From Triticum aestivum (taxonomy: Eukaryota; Streptophyta; Magnoliopsida; Poales; Poaceae), in the NCBI RefSeq assembly GCF_018294505.1, contig NC_057795.1:230310643-230374642 (forward strand): a stretch of DNA of 64,000 nt. Direction: 5' to 3'. Positions 60,588 through 64,000 of this stretch are shown piece after piece (positions within the stretch are counted from its first letter, which is position 1; each line of letters opens with the position of its first letter). The translations under genes and the position numbers were made by a program. The notes under the pieces were generated by a model that was given only the letters and a program-made list of their open reading frames with translations, did no database searches and was not told the DNA's origin.

Positions 60588-62137
60588 TGATAACCCACAA
60601 GTATAGGGGATAGTTGTAGCCTCTTTTGATAAGTAAGAGTGTCGAACCCAACGAGGAGCTAAAGGTAGAACAAATATTCTCTCAAGTCCTATCGGCCACT
60701 GATACGACTCTACGCACGCTTGATGTTCGCTTTACCTAGAACAAGTATGAAACTAGAAGTACTTTGTAGGTGTGATAGGATAGGTTTGCAAGAAAGTAAA
60801 GGACACATAAATAAAATCTAGGGGCTGTTTAGATAAAGAAGCAATAAAGTAAATATAGCGAGTGTGGAAAAGTGGTGGTAGGAGTTGTGGAATTGTCCCT
60901 AGGCAATTGACTATGTTACTAGACCGGTAATCGCTATTGCAATTCTATTTGAGGGAGAGGCATAAGATAACATACTTTCTCTACTTGGATCATATGAACT
61001 TATGATTGGAACTCTAGGAAGCATCCGCAACTACTAAAGATTCATTAAGGTAAAACCCAACCATAGCATTAAAGCATCAAGTCCCCTTTTATCCCATACG
61101 CAAACAACCTACTTACTCAGGGCTGTGCTTCTGTCACTCACGCCACCCACCATAAGCAAATCATAAACATATTGCAAACCCTACAGCAGGAATCCCTCAC
61201 GCTTGCGCGACATGGAGGGCACAGTAGGACAGCACCAATAATAAAACATGCAACTCAAACCAATCATAGCAATTCATCAATCACCGACAGGACAATGAAA
61301 ATCTACTCAGACATCATAGGATGGCAACACATCATTGGAAAATAATATGAAGCATAAAGCACCATGTTCAAGTAGAGGGTACAGCAGGTTGTGGGAGAGT
61401 GGACCGCTGTAGATAGAGGGGGCAAGGTGATGGAGATGTTGGTGAAGATGACGGCGGTGTTGGTGAAGATCGCGGTGATGATGATGGCCCCCGGCAGCGT
61501 TCCGGCGCCACCGGTAGCAAGGGGGAGAGAGCCCCCCTTCTTCTTCTTCTTCCTTGACCTTCTCCCTGGATGGCAGAAGGGTTTCCCCTCTGGTCCTTGG
61601 CTCCCATGGCGTGGGAGGGGCGAGAGCCCCTCCGAGATTGGATCTATCTCTCTGTTTCTGTGTTCTCAGATTCTACCACTTCACCGTTTCCTTTATATCT
61701 GGAGATCCGTAACTCCGATTGGGGTGAATCTTTCGCCCAGATCTTTCTCATAAAATTATATTTCTTGCGCCAAAAGAAGATCATCAACCGCCTTACGGGT
61801 GGACCACGAGGGTCAGGGGCGCGCCTGGGGGGGGGGGGGGGGTAGGGCCCGCTCCCCTACCTCGTGACCACCTCGGACACCATCTCGCGTTGATTTTACT
61901 TCCCAAAAATCATAAATATTCCAAAAAAAAATCTCCATCCATTTTTATCCCGTTTGGACTCCGTTTGATATTGGGTTTCTATGAAACAAAAACATGCAAC
62001 AGACAGGAACTGGCACTGGGCACTGGATCAATATGTTAGTCCCAAAAAATAGTATAAAAAGTTGCCAAAAAGTATATGAAAGTGAATAATATTGGCATGG
62101 AACAATAAAAAATTATAGATACGACAGAGACGTATCA
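60588..62137 (-). repeat. 5' LTR of Sabrina-like element
   Basis: 1,550 bp, plus-strand edges TGATAACCCACAAG and GACGTATCA. Differs from the other LTR by scattered substitutions, a 6-bp CTT-repeat indel and a G run of about 16 at 61827-61842. Confidence 0.88.
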
Positions 62138-62142
62138 ATAAC

Positions 62143-62991
62143 TAGGTTTATATGAACATCACATGAAAGTAAACACAGATCCACAGCATAATCGGAACAA
62201 TGATAGCAGTAGCAAAACCAACAGATAGTTATTAAAGATTCAAGTTGAAAGCCAATGCTACTGCATGGCTATCATGCGAATCGTGGTTGTGGCTTGCCTG
62301 GGGGTGAAGAAGGCTCTGGGAAGAAGTGTGGTGAAGCCGCGGAACCAAACGCAGGAAAAGATTCTCTCTCAAAGGGGGCTGATTAGGGGCAAGGGCAAAA
62401 TGTTCATTTCCAGTATATCAAACCATAGTGAAAATGAGGGGAACAAAACAGGCTCGACGAGACGAAGACGTGGGCGTTGGAATTACCTCAATTGGAGTTA
62501 CGAGTGAAAACTTGTGGCCGTTAACTTTTTATGCAGGAAATCAACTAAAGCAGTGAACATTCACAAAATAATCACTTTGGCTGGCTGAGCTGAAATAGAG
62601 AAAGCGTATTTCCAAGATTACGCCTTCAGAAGGACGTATTTTAAGTTGAACAGAACGAACGTGCACTTTCTAGCTGGAAAGATGTATTCCGAGGAATACG
62701 CCTCCACTTATCCGTGGCAAGGCGGGGCCGGGCGGCTAAGAGGCTAAGAGGTGGGGTCTGCTGGATCTCTCTCTCGCTCTCTCCTCTCGCTCCTTCTTCC
62801 TCCTCCCGACGTGATGAATGGAGGAGGACAGGGGCGATCGCCCGGCGACGGAAGCGGCTGCTCCGGTGACTTACTTCGGTTGGCGAGGGGTGAGGAGGGC
62901 ACTCCGGTGAGTACCGCATCCAGAGAGGGTCTCGAATAGGCGTGGGGAGGCTGGAACACGGTGGCGGAGGAGGTTCTGGCCGAGCGCAGAC
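62143..62991 (-). repeat. LARD 5' LTR, remaining part, truncated
   Basis: Colinear with 37574-38312 and then 47297-47405 of the other LTR. Stops abruptly after GAGCGCAGAC where the next element begins, so about 2.1 kb of this LTR is displaced beyond the window. Confidence 0.75.
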
Positions 62992-63877
62992 TGTTGGATA
63001 TGGGGTTCCAGCAAAACCCTTGAGGTTCAAACACTGGGGTGCGCACGAAGATTTCCCCCTACCGAAACACGCCCTCAGCCTCCCCGCGATCTCTAAGCTA
63101 AATCGATGGACTCACAACACAAGAGACACAAGATTTATACAGGTTCGGGCCACCGTTGTGGTGTAATACCCTACTCCTGTGTGGTGGTGGTGGATTGCCT
63201 CTTTGGCTGATGATAAACAGTACAGGGGAAGAACAGCCTCCTGAGGAGAGGTGTTCTTAAGCTGGTGTGGTGTTCTCCTTGTTATGATTTTCGGTCCCCT
63301 TCTACTGTGGTGGCTAGCCCTATTTATAGAGGCCCTGGCCCTCTCCCCAAATATTGAGTGGGAACGGATCCGACAACGGCCGTTTTGAAAGGGGACAGCT
63401 AGTACAAGCTATCCTGACTAAAGGTGGTCTTTTCCTGTCAAAGGCGTTGGTGGTGACGTCATCTTGGGCTCCACGATGAACTTCGTCCTATCGTCCTGCT
63501 GGTCTTGGTCTTGTTGCACCGATATGGAAACCTTTGCCTGATGCCTCGGTACTCCGCGCTTGCACTTGCCCCCTTAGCACCAAAGAGGAAACAAGGACAC
63601 TACGCCGGCTGGCGCCCGCCTGGCCTTGGTCATCATGGCTTGCGTCATGGGAACCTCGCGAGGTACCCCTTGCCTTGATCTCTCCGCCTCCCTCGCGAGC
63701 TCGCCTGGTGAGGCCACTCCTGAGGAGGCCTTGTGTCGTCCGCCCCGCGAGGCTTGGCCCCTCGTGAGGGTCTTGAGTGTTGGTTGATGAAGACAGGTTG
63801 TACTGTGCCGCTGGTGGAGCCACGCCGTGGGCCGCAAGCAGGTAAGTCTGGGGACCCCCGTTCCCAGAACCCCGACA
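62992..63877 (-). mobile_element. 3' LTR of a further minus-strand LTR retrotransposon
   Basis: On the minus strand it runs TGTCGGGGTTCTGGG (63877) to CATATCCAACA (62992), 886 bp, with a CCCGAACCTGTATAAATC stretch. The left flank is CAGAC, which should reappear past the window. A purine-rich GGAGGCTAC lies just before its start, as expected for a 3' LTR. The end positions are inferred from terminal TG/CA and context, as no second LTR is visible. Confidence 0.6.
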
Positions 63878-64000
63878 GTAGCCTCCAGGCCCAAGGCGCG
63901 CTCGAGCTTGGCTTAGCAGCGAAGCCAAAGGGCAAGGGCGGAGCGCCGCAGGCCCCAATAGCCTGCGGCCTTGGTCGATGCGTGGCTACTGATTGGACGT
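63878..64000 (-). other. Internal edge of the last LTR element
   Basis: Begins with the polypurine tract GGCCTGGAGGCTAC on the minus strand and is GC-rich. Too short to identify a gene. Confidence 0.45.

Larger units (their letters stand above)
54549..62137 (-). mobile_element. Sabrina-like Gypsy LTR retrotransposon, minus strand
   Basis: 7,589 bp with exact target duplication ATAAC (54544-54548 and 62138-62142). LTRs are 1,544 and 1,550 bp, with TGATACGTCTCTGT at the start on the minus strand. A tRNA-Asp-type primer site lies at the right. A single gag-like frame of about 450 codons with two stops is present and no pol is recognised. By hand the LTRs differ by 3-4% over the first 850 bp, roughly 1.4 million years at 1.3e-8. 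The Sabrina/WHAM relationship is from LTR and primer-site recognition. Confidence 0.85.
35796..62991 (-). mobile_element. LARD-type LTR retrotransposon (Sukkula-like), minus strand, twice interrupted and truncated
   Basis: Read on the minus strand the order is 5' LTR (right), primer site, internal region of 3,295 bp, G-rich polypurine tract and 3' LTR (left). After removal of a nested Gypsy element the left LTR is about 4,731 bp. The right LTR, after removal of a Sabrina-like element, is cut at 62991 after about 2.6 kb. LTRs of 4-5 kb with a non-coding 3-3.5-kb interior are the hallmark of LARDs such as Sukkula. Two sampled LTR segments differ by about 11-13%, so it is the oldest element of this block. 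The family name is from architecture only. Confidence 0.75.

Noticed and set aside
1..64000. CRISPR arrays, rRNA genes, operons or bacterial signals
   Set aside because: Repeats are transposon-type and irregular, and all coding resembles plant retroelements; nothing prokaryotic is visible.

Overview
The window looks like intergenic DNA from a large grass genome, most likely a Triticeae species (wheat, Aegilops or barley relative). The evidence is layer upon layer of nested LTR retrotransposons, CACTA-type DNA transposons and MITEs, and no intact host gene. Family names given here (Fatima-like, Sabrina-like, Sukkula-like, CACTA, Stowaway, Harbinger) come from recognising architecture and termini by eye, not from a database search.

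1-4 kb: mostly featureless sequence carrying one broken host-type gene on the minus strand, an F-box/DUF295-like pseudogene (2314-3607). 4.0-19.3 kb: a very long, diverged inverted repeat. The left arm is about 4.0-11.35 kb and the right arm about 13.7-19.3 kb, and at least seven stretches pair in inverted order. Its centre holds a CACTA-like fragment with tandem repeats. Smaller insertions include a Stowaway-like and a Harbinger-like MITE and a Copia gag-protease scrap. A shorter third copy of the right arm lies at 33.97-35.69 kb.

19.34-33.95 kb: a CACTA-type element with about 40-bp inverted termini sits inside an AT microsatellite. It carries tandem repeats and an array of GAACTTC motifs. 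Inside it is an inverted solo LTR (TSD GCCAG/GTCAG), and inside that LTR is a complete 9,047-bp non-autonomous Gypsy element (23739-32785; TSD GCTAG; 471-bp LTRs about 2.8% diverged).

35.80-62.99 kb: a minus-strand LARD-type element with LTRs of about 4.7 kb, a 3.3-kb internal region without recognisable coding, and an initiator-Met tRNA primer site. One LTR is split by a second, older member of the Gypsy family above (38313-47291; TSD GTCGG). The other LTR is split by a 7.6-kb Sabrina-like element (54549-62137; TSD ATAAC; tRNA-Asp primer site) and is then cut off at 62992 by a further minus-strand LTR element that runs off the window.

The most interesting genetics is in the two related Gypsy elements. 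Each has a sense gag-protease frame whose protease motif is DGG rather than DTG/DSG, and no reverse transcriptase or integrase. Each also has a convergent antisense gene with a Transposase_28 (PF04195-like) domain and a coiled-coil tail. In the better copy the antisense gene has five recognisable exons with good splice sites, and in both copies a TATA box lies 115-118 bp upstream of its ATG. A 50-bp non-coding block between the convergent genes is identical in the two copies although the rest has clearly diverged. These elements must rely on enzymes supplied in trans.
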